A stretch of DNA of 64,000 nt from NCBI GenBank assembly GCA_964036275.1, contig CAXIWQ010000318.1, forward strand, positions 82,825 through 146,824, read 5' to 3'. This DNA comes from Litoditis marina (taxonomy: Eukaryota > Nematoda > Chromadorea > Rhabditida > Rhabditidae). Below the pieces are notes generated by a model, which saw only the letters and a list, made by a program, of their open reading frames with translations, made no database searches and was not told where the DNA came from. This document shows positions 14,519 through 27,847 of this stretch, one piece after another. Position 1 is the stretch's first letter, and every line of letters begins with the position of its first letter. The position numbers and the translations under genes were made by a program.

Positions 14519-15802
14519 TACGACTTTATATTCTGTGGCGCACAGCCACAAAAGACAAATTAACGCGGTTATTGACTCTTTGCCGTGCAGCTACAGAAAA
14601 AAGTTTATATGGCTATCAAGTATGTTGTTCCCAGCTAGAAAAACCCAATACAACTATCTATTCTGTGGCACACAGCCACAAAATACGATATAACGCGGTT
14701 ATCGACTCTTTGCCTTGCAGCTACAGAAAAAAGTTTATACGGCTATCAAGTCTGTTGCTCATGGCTACAAAAACCTAATACGACTTTATATCCTGTGGCG
14801 CACAGCCACAAAATACAAATTAACGCGGTTATTACCTCTTTGCCTTGCAGCTACAGAAAAAAGTTCATACGGCTATCAAGTCTGTTGCTCCCAGCTACAA
14901 AAACCTGATACGACAATCTATTCTGTGGCGCACAGCCACAAAGACGAATTAACGCGGTTATTGACATTTTGACTTGCAGCTACAAAAAAAAATCATACGG
15001 CTATCAAGTCTGTTGCTTCCAACTACAAAAACATAATACGACTTTATATTCTGTAGCGCACAGCCACAAAATACAAATTAACGCGGTTATTGACTCTTTG
15101 CCTTGCAGTTACAGAGAACATTTCATACGGCTATCAAATCTGTTGCTCCCAGCTACAAAAACCTAATACGACTTTATATTCTGTGGCGCACAGCCACAAA
15201 AGACAAATTAACGCGGTTATTACCTCTTTGCCTTGCAGCTACAGAAAAAAAGTTTATACGGCTATCAAGTCTGTTGCTCCCAGCTACAAAAACCTAATAC
15301 GACTTTATATTCTGTGGCGCACAGCCACAAAAGACAAATTAACGCGGTTATTGACTCTTTGCCGTGCAGCTACAGAAAAAAGTTTATAGAGCTATCAAGT
15401 ATGTTGCTCCCAGCTAGAAAAACCCAATACAACTATCTATTCTGTGGCACACAGCCACAAAATACGATATAACGCGGTTATCGACTCTTTGCCTTGCAGC
15501 TACAGAAAAAAGTTTATACGGCTATCAAGTCTGTTGCTCATGGCTACACAAACCTAATACGACTTTATATCCTGTGGCGCACAGCCACAAAAGACAAATT
15601 AACGCGGTTATTACCTCTTTGCCTTGCAGCTACAGAAAAACGTTCTTACGGCTATCAAGTCTGTTGCTCCCAGCTACAAAAACCTGATACGACAATCTAT
15701 TCTGTGGCGCACAGCCACAAAAGACAAATTAACGCGGTTATTGACTCTTTGCCGTGCAGCTACAGAAAAAAGTTTATATGGCTATCAAGTATGTTGCTCC
15801 CA

Positions 15803-17350
15803 GCTAGAAAAACCCAATACAACTATCTATTCTGTGGCACACAGCCACAAAATACGATATAACGCGGTTATCGACTCTTTGCCTTGCAGCTACAGAAAAA
15901 AGTTCATACGGCTATCAAGTCTGTTGCTCCCAGCTACAAAAACCTAATACGACTTTATATTCTGTGGCGCACAGCCACAAAAGACAAATTAACGCGGTTA
16001 TTACCTCTTTGCCTTGCAGCTACAGAAAAAAAGTTTATACGGCTATCAAGTCTGTTGCTCCCAGCTACAAAAACCTAATACGACTTTATATTCTGTGGCG
16101 CACAGCCACAAAAGACAAATTAACGCGGTTATTGACTCTTTGCCGTGCAGCTACAGAAAAAAGTTCATATGGCTATCAAGTATGTTGTTCCCAGCTAGAA
16201 AAACCCAATACAACTATCTATTCTGTGCCACACAGCCACAAAATACGATATAACGCGGTTATCGACTCTTTGCCTTGCAGCTACAGAAAAAAGTTTATAC
16301 GGCTATCAAGTCTGTTGCTCATGGCTACAAAAACCTAATACGACTTTATATCCTGTGGCGCACAGCCACAAAAGACAAATTAACGCGGTTATTACCTCTT
16401 TGCCTTGCAGCTACAGAAAAAAGTTCATACGGCTATCAAGTCTGTTGCTCCCAGCTACAAAAACCTGATACGACAATCTATTCTGTGGCGCACAGCCACA
16501 AAGACGAATTAACGCGGTTATTGACATTTTGACTTGCAGCTACAAAAAAAAATCATACGGCTATCAAGTCTGTTGCTTCCAACTACAAAAACATAATACG
16601 ACTTTATATTCTGTAGCGCACAGCCACAAAATACAAATTAACGCGGTTATTGACTCTTTGCCTTGCAGTTACAGAGAACATTTCATACGGCTATCAAATC
16701 TGTTGCTCCCAGCTGCAAAAACCTAATACGACTTTATATTCTGTGGCGCACAGCCACAAAAGACAAATTAACGCGGTTATTACCTCTTTGCCTTGCAGCT
16801 ACAGAAAACAAGTTTATACGGCTATCAAGTCTGTTGCTCCCAGCTACAAAAACCTAATACGACTTTATATTCTGTGGCGCACAGCCACAAAAGACAAATT
16901 AACGCGGTTATTGACTCTTTGCCGTGCAGCTACAGAAAAAAAGTTTATATGGCTATCAAGTATGTTGCTCCCAGCTAGAAAAACCCAATACAACTATCTA
17001 TTCTGTGGCACACAGCCACAAAATACGATATAACGCGGTTATCGACTCTTTGCCTTGCAGCTACAGAAAAAAGTTTATACGGCTATCAAGTCTGTTGCTC
17101 ATGGCTACACAAACCTAATACGACTTTATATCCTGTGGCGCACAGCCACAAAAGACAAATTAACGCGGTTATTACCTCTTTGCCTTGCAGCTACAGAAAA
17201 ACGTTCATACGGCTATCAAGTCTGTTGCTCCCAGCTACAAAAACCTAATACGACTTTATATTCTGTGGCGCACAGCCACAAAAGACAAATTAACGCGGTT
17301 ATTGACTCTTTGCCGTGCAGCTACAGAAAAAAGTTTATATGGCTATCAAG
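15803..17350 (+). repeat. Segmental duplication C, left copy
   Basis: This ~1.55-kb stretch matches about 18,014-19,561 at offset 2,211-2,212 (17 monomers). The shared private mark is ctgtgccacacagcc near 16,226 and 18,437, also found near 25,196. Another shared mark is the one-base change giving tacacaaacc in the ctcatgg monomer. The copies part where this one reads gtatg and gctag and the other reads gtctg and gctac. Confidence 0.85.
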
Positions 17351-18013
17351 TATGTTGCTCCCAGCTAGAAAAACCCAATACAACTATCTATTCTGTGGCA
17401 CACAGCCACAAAATACGATATAACGCGGTTATCGACTCTTTGCCTTGCAGCTACAGAAAAAAGTTCATACGGCTATCAAGTCTGTTGCTCCCAGCTACAA
17501 AAACCTAATACGACTTTATATTCTGTGGCGCACAGCCACAAAAGACAAATTAACGCGGTTATTACCTCTTTGCCTTGCAGCTACAGAAAAAAGTTCATAC
17601 GGCTATCAAGTCTGTTGCTCCCAGCTACAAAAACCTGATACGACAATCTATTCTGTGGCGCACAGCCACAAAAGACAAATTAACGCGGTTATTACCTCTT
17701 TGCCTTGCAGCTACAGAAAAAAGTTCATACGGCTATCAAGTCTGTTGCTCCCAGCTACAAAAACCTAATACGACTTTATATTCTGTGGCGCACAGCCACA
17801 AAAGACAAATTAACGCGGTTATTGACTATTTGCCGTGCAGCTACAGGAAAAAGGTTATACGGCTATCAAGTATGTTGCTCCCAGCTACAAAAACCTGATA
17901 CGACTATCTATTCTGTGGCGCACAGCCACAAAATACGAATTAACGCGGTTATCGACTCTTTGCCTTGCAGCTACAGAGAACAGTTCATACGGCTATCAAA
18001 TCTGTTGCTCCCA

Positions 18014-19561
18014 GCTAGAAAAACCCAATACAACTATCTATTCTGTGGCACACAGCCACAAAATACGATATAACGCGGTTATCGACTCTTTGCCTTGCAG
18101 CTACAGAAAAAAGTTCATACGGCTATCAAGTCTGTTGCTCCCAGCTACAAAAACCTAATACGACTTTATATTCTGTGGCGCACAGCCACAAAAGACAAAT
18201 TAACGCGGTTATTACCTCTTTGCCTTGCAGCTACAGAAAAAAAAGTTTATACGGCTATCAAGTCTGTTGCTCCCAGCTACAAAAACCTAATACGACTTTA
18301 TATTCTGTGGCGCACAGCCACAAAAGACAAATTAACGCGGTTATTGACTCTTTGCCGTGCAGCTACAGAAAAAAGTTCATATGGCTATCAAGTATGTTGT
18401 TCCCAGCTAGAAAAACCCAATACAACTATCTATTCTGTGCCACACAGCCACAAAATACGATATAACGCGGTTATCGACTCTTTGCCTTGCAGCTACAGAA
18501 AAAAGTTTATACGGCTATCAAGTCTGTTGCTCATGGCTACAAAAACCTAATACGACTTTATATCCTGTGGCGCACAGCCACAAAAGACAAATTAACGCGG
18601 TTATTACCTCTTTGCCTTGCAGCTACAGAAAAAAGTTCATACGGCTATCAAGTCTGTTGCTCCCAGCTACAAAAACCTGATACGACAATCTATTCTGTGG
18701 CGCACAGCCACAAAGACGAATTAACGCGGTTATTGACATTTTGACTTGCAGCTACAAAAAAAATCATACGGCTATCAAGTCTGTTGCTTCCAACTACAAA
18801 AACATAATACGACTTTATATTCTGTAGCGCACAGCCACAAAATACAAATTAACGCGGTTATTGACTCTTTGCCTTGCAGTTACAGAGAACATTTCATACG
18901 GCTATCAAATCTGTTGCTCCCAGCTACAAAAACCTAATACGACTTTATATTCTGTGGCGCACAGCCACAAAAGACAAATTAACGCGGTTATTACCTCTTT
19001 GCCTTGCAGCTACAGAAAAAAAGTTTATACGGCTATCAAGTCTGTTGCTCCCAGCTACAAAAACCTAATACGACTTTATATTCTGTGGCGCACAGCCACA
19101 AAAGACAAATTAACGCGGTTATTGACTCTTTGCCGTGCAGCTACAGAAAAAAAGTTTATATGGCTATCAAGTATGTTGCTCCCAGCTAGAAAAACCCAAT
19201 ACAACTATCTATTCTGTGGCACACAGCCACAAAATACGATATAACGCGGTTATCGACTCTTTGCCTTGCAGCTACAGAAAAAAGTTTATACGGCTTTCAA
19301 GTCTGTTGCTCATGGCTACACAAACCTAATACGACTTTATATCCTGTGGCGCACAGCCACAAAAGACAAATTAACGCGGTTATTACCTCTTTGCCTTGCA
19401 GCTACAGAAAAACGTTCATACGGCTATCAAGTATGTTGCTCCCAGCTACAAAAACCTAATACGACTTTATATTCTGTGGCGCACAGCCACAAAAGACAAA
19501 TTAACGCGGTTATCGACTCTTTGCCGTGCAGCTACAGAAAAAAGTTTATATGGCTATCAAG
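18014..19561 (+). repeat. Segmental duplication C, right copy
   Basis: This is the match to 15,803-17,350. A neighbouring stretch, about 17,575-18,240, recurs at 19,656-20,320 at a different offset of 2,081 (16 monomers), so one monomer was gained or lost between the two events. Differences from the left copy include gctttcaag near 19,295 and A-run lengths. Confidence 0.83.
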
Positions 19562-22500
19562 TCTGTTGCTCCCAGCTACAAAAACCTAATACGACTTTAT
19601 ATTCTGTGGCGCACAGCCACAAAATACGATATAACGCGGTTATCGACTCTTTGCCTTGCAGCTACAGAAAAAAGTTCATACGGCTATCAAGTCTGTTGCT
19701 CCCAGCTACAAAAACCTAATACGACTTTATATTCTGTGGCGCACAGCCACAAAAGACAAATTAACGCGGTTATTACCTCTTTGCCTTGCAGCTACAGAAA
19801 AAAGTTCATACGGCTATCAAGTCTGTTGCTCCCAGCTACAAAAACCTAATACGACTTTATATTCTGTGGCGCACAGCCACAAAAGACAAATTAACGCGGT
19901 TATTGACTATTTGCCGTGCAGCTACAGGAAAAAGGTTATACGGCTATCAAGTATGTTGCTCCCAGCTACAAAAACCTGATACGACTATCTATTCTGTGGC
20001 GCACAGCCACAAAATACGAATTAACGCGGTTATCGACTCTTTGCCTTGCAGCTACAGAGAACAGTTCATACGGCTATCAAATCTGTTGCTCCCAGCTAGA
20101 AAAACCCAATACAACTATCTATTCTGTGGCACACAGCCACAAAATACGATATAACGCGGTTATCGACTCTTTGCCTTGCAGCTACAGAAAAAAGTTCATA
20201 CGGCTATCAAGTCTGTTGCTCCCAGCTACAAAAACCTAATACGACTTTATATTATGTGGCGCACAGCCACAAAAGACAAATTAACGCGGTTATTACCTCT
20301 TTGCCTTGCAGCTACAGAAAAAAAGTTTATACGGCTATCAAGTCTGTTGCTCCCAGCTACAAAAACCTAATACGACTTTATATTCTGTGGCGCACAGCCA
20401 CAAAAGACAAATTAACGCGGTTATTACCTCTTTGCCTTGCAGCTACAGAAAAAAGTTCATACGGCTATCAAGTCTGTTGCTCCCAGCTACAAAAACCTGA
20501 TACGACAATCTATTCTGTGGCGCACAGCCACAAAGACGAATTAACGCGGTTATTGACATTTTGACTTGCAGCTACAAAAAAAAATCATACGGCTATCAAG
20601 TCTGTTGCTTCCAACTACAAAAACATAATACGACTTTATATTCTGTAGCGCACAGCCACAAAATACAAATTAACGCGGTTATTGACTCTTTGCCTTGCAG
20701 TTACAGAGAACATTTCATACGGCTATCAAATCTGTTGCTCCCAGCTACAAAAACCTAATACGACTTTATATTCTGTGGCGCACAGCCACAAAAGACAAAT
20801 TAACGCGGTTATTGACTCTTTGCCGTGCAGCTACAGAAAAAAAGTTTATATGGCTATCAAGTATGTTGCTCCCAGCTAGAAAAACCCAATACAACTATCT
20901 ATTCTGTGGCACACAGCCACAAAATACGATATAACGCGGTTATCGACTCTTTGCCTTGCAGCTACAGAAAAAAGTTTATACGGCTATCAAGTCTGTTGCT
21001 CATGGCTACACAAACCTAATACGACTTTATATCCTGTGGCGCACAGCCACAAAAGACAAATTAACGCGGTTATTACCTCTTTGCCTTGCAGCTACAGAAA
21101 AACGTTCATACGGCTATCAAGTCTGTTGCTCCCAGCTACAAAAACCTAATACGACTTTATATTCTGTGGCGCACAGCCACAAAAGACAAATTAACGCGGT
21201 TATTGACTCTTTGCCGTGCAGCTACAGAAAAAAGTTTATATGGCTATCAAGTATGTTGCTCTCAGCTAGAAAAACCCAATACAACTATCTATTCTGTGGC
21301 ACACAGCCACAAAATACGATATAACGCGGTTATCGACTCTTTGCCTTGCAGCTACAGAAAAAAGTTCATACGGCTATCAAGTCTGTTGCTCCCAGCTACA
21401 AAAACCTAATACGACTTTATATTCTGTGGCGCACAGCCACAAAAGACAAATTAACGCGGTTATTACCTCTTTGCCTTGCAGCTACAGAAAAAAGTTCATA
21501 CGGCTATCAAGTCTGTTGCTCCCAGCTACAAAAACCTGATACGACAATCTATTCTGTGGCGCACAGCCACAAAGACGAATTAACGCGGTTATTGACATTT
21601 TGACTTGCAGCTACAAAAAAAAATCATACGGCTATCAAGTCTGTTGCTTCCAACTACAAAAACATAATACGACTTTATATTCTGTAGCGCACAGCCACAA
21701 AATACAAATTAACGCGGTTATTGACTCTTTGCCTTGCAGTTACAGAGAACATTTCATACGGCTATCAAATCTGTTGCTCCCAGCTACAAAAACCTAATAC
21801 GACTTTATATTCTGTGGCACACAGCCACAAAATACGATATAACGCGGTTATCGACTCTTTGCCTTGCAGCTACAGAAAAAAGTTTATACGGCTATCAAGT
21901 CTGTTGCTCATGGCTACACAAACCTAATACGACTTTATATCCTGTGGCGCACAGCCACAAAAGACAAATTAACGCGGTTATTACCTCTTTGCCTTGCAGC
22001 TACAGAAAAACGTTCATACGGCTATCAAGTCTGTTGCTCCCAGCTACAAAAACCTGATACGACAATCTATTCTGTGGCGCACAGCCACAAAAGACAAATT
22101 AACGCGGTTATTGACTCTTTGCCGTGCAGCTACAGAAAAAAGTTTATATGGCTATCAAGTATGTTGCTCCCAGCTAGAAAAACCCAATACAACTATCTAT
22201 TCTGTGGCACACAGCCACAAAATACGATATAACGCGGTTATCGACTCTTTGCCTTGCAGCTACAGAAAAAAGTTCATACGGCTATCAAGTCTGTTGCTCC
22301 CAGCTACAAAAACCTAATACGACTTTATATTCTGTGGCGCACAGCCACAAAAGACAAATTAACGCGGTTATTACCTCTTTGCCTTGCAGCTACAGAAAAA
22401 AGTTCATACGGCTATCAAGTCTGTTGCTCCCAGCTACAAAAACCTGATACGACAATCTATTCTGTGGCGCACAGCCACAAAAGACAAATTAACGCGGTTA

Positions 22501-22643
22501 TTACCTCTTTGCCTTGCAGCTACAGAAAAAAGTTCATACGGCTATCAAGTCTGTTGCTCCCAGCTACAAAAACCTAATACGACTTTATATTCTGTGGCGC
22601 ACAGCCACAAAAGACAAATTAACGCGGTTATTGACTCTTTGCC

Positions 22644-24530
22644 GTGCAGCTACAGGAAAAAGGTTATACGGCTATCAAGTATGTTGCTCCCAGCTACAAA
22701 AACCTGATACGACTATCTATTCTGTGGCGCACAGCCACAAAATACGAATTAACGCGGTTATCGACTCTTTGCCTTGCAGCTACAGAGAACAGTTCATACG
22801 GCTATCAAATCTGTTGCTCCCAGCTAGAAAAACCCAATACAACTATCTATTCTGTGGCACACAGCCACAAAATACGATATAACGCGGTTATCGACTCTTT
22901 GCCTTGCAGCTACAGAAAAAAGTTCATACGGCTATCAAGTCTGTTGCTCCCAGCTACAAAAACCTAATACGACTTTATATTCTGTGGCGCACAGCCACAA
23001 AAGACAAATTAACGCGGTTATTACCTCTTTGCCTTGCAGCTACAGAAAAAAAGTTTATACGGCTATCAAGTCTGTTGCTCCCAGCTACAAAAACCTAATA
23101 CGACTTTATATTCTGTGGCGCACAGCCACAAAAGACAAATTAACGCGGTTATTGACTCTTTGCCGTGCAGCTACAGAAAAAAGTTCATATGGCTATCAAG
23201 TATGTTGCTCATGGCTACAAAAACCTAATACGACTTTATATCCTGTGGCGCACAGCCACAAAAGACAAATTAACGCGGTTATTACCTCTTTGCCTTGCAG
23301 CTACAGAAAAAAGTTCATACGGCTATCAAGTCTGTTGCTCCCAGCTACAAAAACCTGATACGACAATCTATTCTGTGGCGCACAGCCACAAAGACGAATT
23401 AACGCGGTTATTGACATTTTGACTTGCAGCTACAAAAAAAAATCATACGGCTATCAAGTCTGTTGCTTCCAACTACAAAAACATAATACGACTTTATATT
23501 CTGTAGCGCACAGCCACAAAATACAAATTAACGCGGTTATTGACTCTTTGCCTTGCAGTTACAGAGAACATTTCATACGGCTATCAAATCTGTTGCTCCC
23601 AGCTACAAAAACCTAATACGACTTTATATTCTGTGGCGCACAGCCACAAAAGACAAATTAACGCGGTTATTACCTCTTTGCCTTGCAGCTACAGAAAAAA
23701 AGTTTATACGGCTATCAAGTCTGTTGCTCCCAGCTACAAAAACCTAATACGACTTTATATTCTGTGGCGCACAGCCACAAAAGACAAATTAACGCGGTTA
23801 TTGACTCTTTGCCGTGCAGCTACAGAAAAAAAGTTTATATGGCTATCAAGTATGTTGCTCCCAGCTAGAAAAACCCAATACAACTATCTATTCTGTGGCA
23901 CACAGCCACAAAATACGATATAACGCGGTTATCGACTCTTTGCCTTGCAGCTACAGAAAAAAGTTTATACGGCTATCAAGTCTGTTGCTCATGGCTACAC
24001 AAACCTAATACGACTTTATATCCTGTGGCGCACAGCCACAAAAGACAAATTAACGCGGTTATTACCTCTTTGCCTTGCAGCTACAGAAAAACGTTCATAC
24101 GGCTATCAAGTCTGTTGCTCCCAGCTACAAAAACCTAATACGACTTTATATTCTGTGGCGCACAGCCACAAAAGACAAATTAACGCGGTTATTGACTCTT
24201 TGCCGTGCAGCTACAGAAAAAAGTTTATATGGCTATCAAGTATGTTGCTCCCAGCTAGAAAAACCCAATACAACTATCTATTCTGTGGCACACAGCCACA
24301 AAATACGATATAACGCGGTTATCGACTCTTTGCCTTGCAGCTACAGAAAAAAGTTTATACGGCTATCAAGTCTGTTGCTCATGGCTACAAAAACCTAATA
24401 CGACTTTATATCCTGTGGCGCACAGCCACAAAAGACAAATTAACGCGGTTATTACCTCTTTGCCTTGCAGCTACAGAAAAAAGTTCATACGGCTATCAAG
24501 TCTGTTGCTCCCAGCTACAAAAACCTAATA
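22644..24530 (+). repeat. Segmental duplication at 1,951/2,081-bp offset, left copy
   Basis: This matches about 24,595-26,610. The offset is 1,951 (15 monomers) up to about 23,190 and 2,081 (16 monomers) after it. The step coincides with a chimeric monomer near 23,185-23,220, where an M3-like start (ttcatatgg, gtatg) runs directly into the M4 ctcatggc. One monomer was therefore deleted here by exchange between neighbours. Confidence 0.86.
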
Positions 24531-24594
24531 CGACTTTATATTCTGTGGCGCACAGCCACAAAAGACAAATTAACGCGGTTATTGACTCTTTGCC

Positions 24595-26610
24595 GTGCAG
24601 CTACAGGAAAAAGGTTATACGGCTATCAAGTATGTTGCTCCCAGCTACAAAAACCTGATACGACTATCTATTCTGTGGCGCACAGCCACAAAATACGAAT
24701 TAACGCGGTTATCGACTCTTTGCCTTGCAGCTACAGAGAACAGTTCATACGGCTATCAAATCTGTTGCTCCCAGCTAGAAAAACCCAATACAACTATCTA
24801 TTCTGTGGCACACAGCCACAAAATACGATATAACGCGGTTATCGACTCTTTGCCTTGCAGCTACAGAAAAAAGTTCATACGGCTATCAAGTCTGTTGCTC
24901 CCAGCTACAAAAACCTAATACGACTTTATATTCTGTGGCGCACAGCCACAAAAGACAAATTAACGCGGTTATTACCTCTTTGCCTTGCAGCTACAGAAAA
25001 AAAGTTTATACGGCTATCAAGTCTGTTGCTCCCAGCTACAAAAACCTAATACGACTTTATATTCTGTGGCGCACAGCCACAAAAGACAAATTAACGCGGT
25101 TATTGACTCTTTGCCGTGCAGCTACAGAAAAAAGTTCATATGGCTATCAAGTATGTTGTTCCCAGCTAGAAAAACCCAATACAACTATCTATTCTGTGCC
25201 ACACAGCCACAAAATACGATATAACGCGGTTATCGACTCTTTGCCTTGCAGCTACAGAAAAAAGTTTATACGGCTATCAAGTCTGTTGCTCATGGCTACA
25301 AAAACCTAATACGACTTTATATCCTGTGGCGCACAGCCACAAAAGACAAATTAACGCGGTTATTACCTCTTTGCCTTGCAGCTACAGAAAAAAGTTCATA
25401 CGGCTATCAAGTCTGTTGCTCCCAGCTACAAAAACCTGATACGACAATCTATTCTGTGGCGCACAGCCACAAAGACGAATTAACGCGGTTATTGACATTT
25501 TGACTTGCAGCTACAAAAAAAAATCATACGGCTATCAAGTCTGTTGCTTCCAACTACAAAAACATAATACGACTTTATATTCTGTAGCGCACAGCCACAA
25601 AATACAAATTAACGCGGTTATTGACTCTTTGCCTTGCAGTTACAGAGAACATTTCATACGGCTATCAAATCTGTTGCTCCCAGCTACAAAAACCTAATAC
25701 GACTTTATATTCTGTGGCGCACAGCCACAAAAGACAAATTAACGCGGTTATTACCTCTTTGCCTTGCAGCTACAGAAAAAAAGTTTATACGGCTATCAAG
25801 TCTGTTGCTCCCAGCTACAAAAACCTAATACGACTTTATATTCTGTGGCGCACAGCCACAAAAGACAAATTAACGCGGTTATTGACTCTTTGCCGTGCAG
25901 CTACAGAAAAAAAGTTTATATGGCTATCAAGTATGTTGCTCCCAGCTAGAAAAACCCAATACAACTATCTATTCTGTGGCACACAGCCACAAAATACGAT
26001 ATAACGCGGTTATCGACTCTTTGCCTTGCAGCTACAGAAAAAAGTTTATACGGCTATCAAGTCTGTTGCTCATGGCTACACAAACCTAATACGACTTTAT
26101 ATCCTGTGGCGCACAGCCACAAAAGACAAATTAACGCGGTTATTACCTCTTTGCCTTGCAGCTACAGAAAAACGTTCATACGGCTATCAAGTCTGTTGCT
26201 CCCAGCTACAAAAACCTAATACGACTTTATATTCTGTGGCGCACAGCCACAAAAGACAAATTAACGCGGTTATTGACTCTTTGCCGTGCAGCTACAGAAA
26301 AAAGTTTATATGGCTATCAAGTATGTTGCTCCCAGCTAGAAAAACCCAATACAACTATCTATTCTGTGGCACACAGCCACAAAATACGATATAACGCGGT
26401 TATCGACTCTTTGCCTTGCAGCTACAGAAAAAAGTTTATACGGCTATCAAGTCTGTTGCTCATGGCTACAAAAACCTAATACGACTTTATATCCTGTGGC
26501 GCACAGCCACAAAAGACAAATTAACGCGGTTATTACCTCTTTGCCTTGCAGCTACAGAAAAAAGTTCATACGGCTATCAAGTCTGTTGCTCCCAGCTACA
26601 AAAACCTGAT
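24595..26610 (+). repeat. Segmental duplication at 1,951/2,081-bp offset, right copy
   Basis: This copy retains the full M3 and M4 pair at about 25,130-25,320 that is fused in the left copy. It also carries the ctgtgccacacagcc mark near 25,196. The match ends where the left copy reads cctaatacgacttt and this one reads cctgatacgacaatc. Confidence 0.85.
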
Positions 26611-27067
26611 ACGACAATCTATTCTGTGGCGCACAGCCACAAAGACGAATTAACGCGGTTATTGACATTTTGACTTGCAGCTACAAAAAAAAATCATACG
26701 GCTATCAAGTCTGTTGCTTCCAACTACAAAAACATAATACGACTTTATATTCTGTAGCGCACAGCCACAAAATACAAATTAACGCGGTTATTGACTCTTT
26801 GCCTTGCAGTTACAGAGAACATTTCATACGGCTATCAAATCTGTTGCTCCCAGCTACAAAAACCTAATACGACTTTATATTCTGTGGCGCACAGCCACAA
26901 AAGACAAATTAACGCGGTTATTACCTCTTTGCCTTGCAGCTACAGAAAAAAAGTTTATACGGCTATCAAGTCTGTTGCTCCCAGCTACAAAAACCTAATA
27001 CGACTTTATATTCTGTAGCGCACAGCCACAAAATACAAATTAACGCGGTTATTGACTCTTTGCCTTG

Positions 27068-27847
27068 CAGTTACAGAGAACATTTCATACGGCTATCAAA
27101 TCTGTTGCTCCCAGCTACAAAAACCTAATACGACTTTATATTCTGTGGCGCACAGCCACAAAAGACAAATTAACGCGGTTATTACCTCTTTGCCTTGCAG
27201 CTACAGAAAAAAAGTTTATACGGCTATCAAGTCTGTTGCTCCCAGCTACAAAAACCTAATACGACTTTATATTCTGTGGCGCACAGCCACAAAAGACAAA
27301 TTAACGCGGTTATTGACTCTTTGCCGTGCAGCTACAGAAAAAAGTTTATATGGCTATCAAGTATGTTGCTCCCAGCTAGAAAAACCCAATACAACTATCT
27401 ATTCTGTGGCACACAGCCACAAAATACGATATAACGCGGTTATCGACTCTTTGCCTTGCAGCTACAGAAAAAAGTTTATACGGCTATCAAGTCTGTTGCT
27501 CATGGCTACAAAAACCTAATACGACTTTATATCCTGTGGCGCACAGCCACAAAAGACAAATTAACGCGGTTATTACCTCTTTGCCTTGCAGCTACAGAAA
27601 AAAGTTCATACGGCTATCAAGTCTGTTGCTCCCAGCTACAAAAACCTGATACGACAATCTATTCTGTGGCGCACAGCCACAAAGACGAATTAACGCGGTT
27701 ATTGACATTTTGACTTGCAGCTACAAAAAAAAAATCATACGGCTATCAAGTCTGTTGCTTCCAACTACAAAAACATAATACGACTTTATATTCTGTAGCG
27801 CACAGCCACAAAATACAAATTAACGCGGTTATTGACTCTTTGCCTTG
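27068..27847 (+). repeat. Clean copy of the 6-monomer higher-order repeat (780 bp)
   Basis: Six distinct monomer types follow in order. M1: cagttacagagaacatttc with aaatctg. M2: cagctac with a long A-run, then ends gccgtg. M3: tatatggc, gtatg, gctagaaaaaccc, gcacac and acgatataacg. M4: ctcatggc and tatatcctg. M5: ttcatacgg, cctgatacgacaatc, and acaaagacg, which is one A shorter. M6: cttccaactac, acataata and ctgtagcgc. The next M1 starts exactly 780 bases on. Other 6-monomer steps between M1 marks are 1,975 to 2,754, 6,519 to 7,298 and 10,291 to 11,071. Confidence 0.9.
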
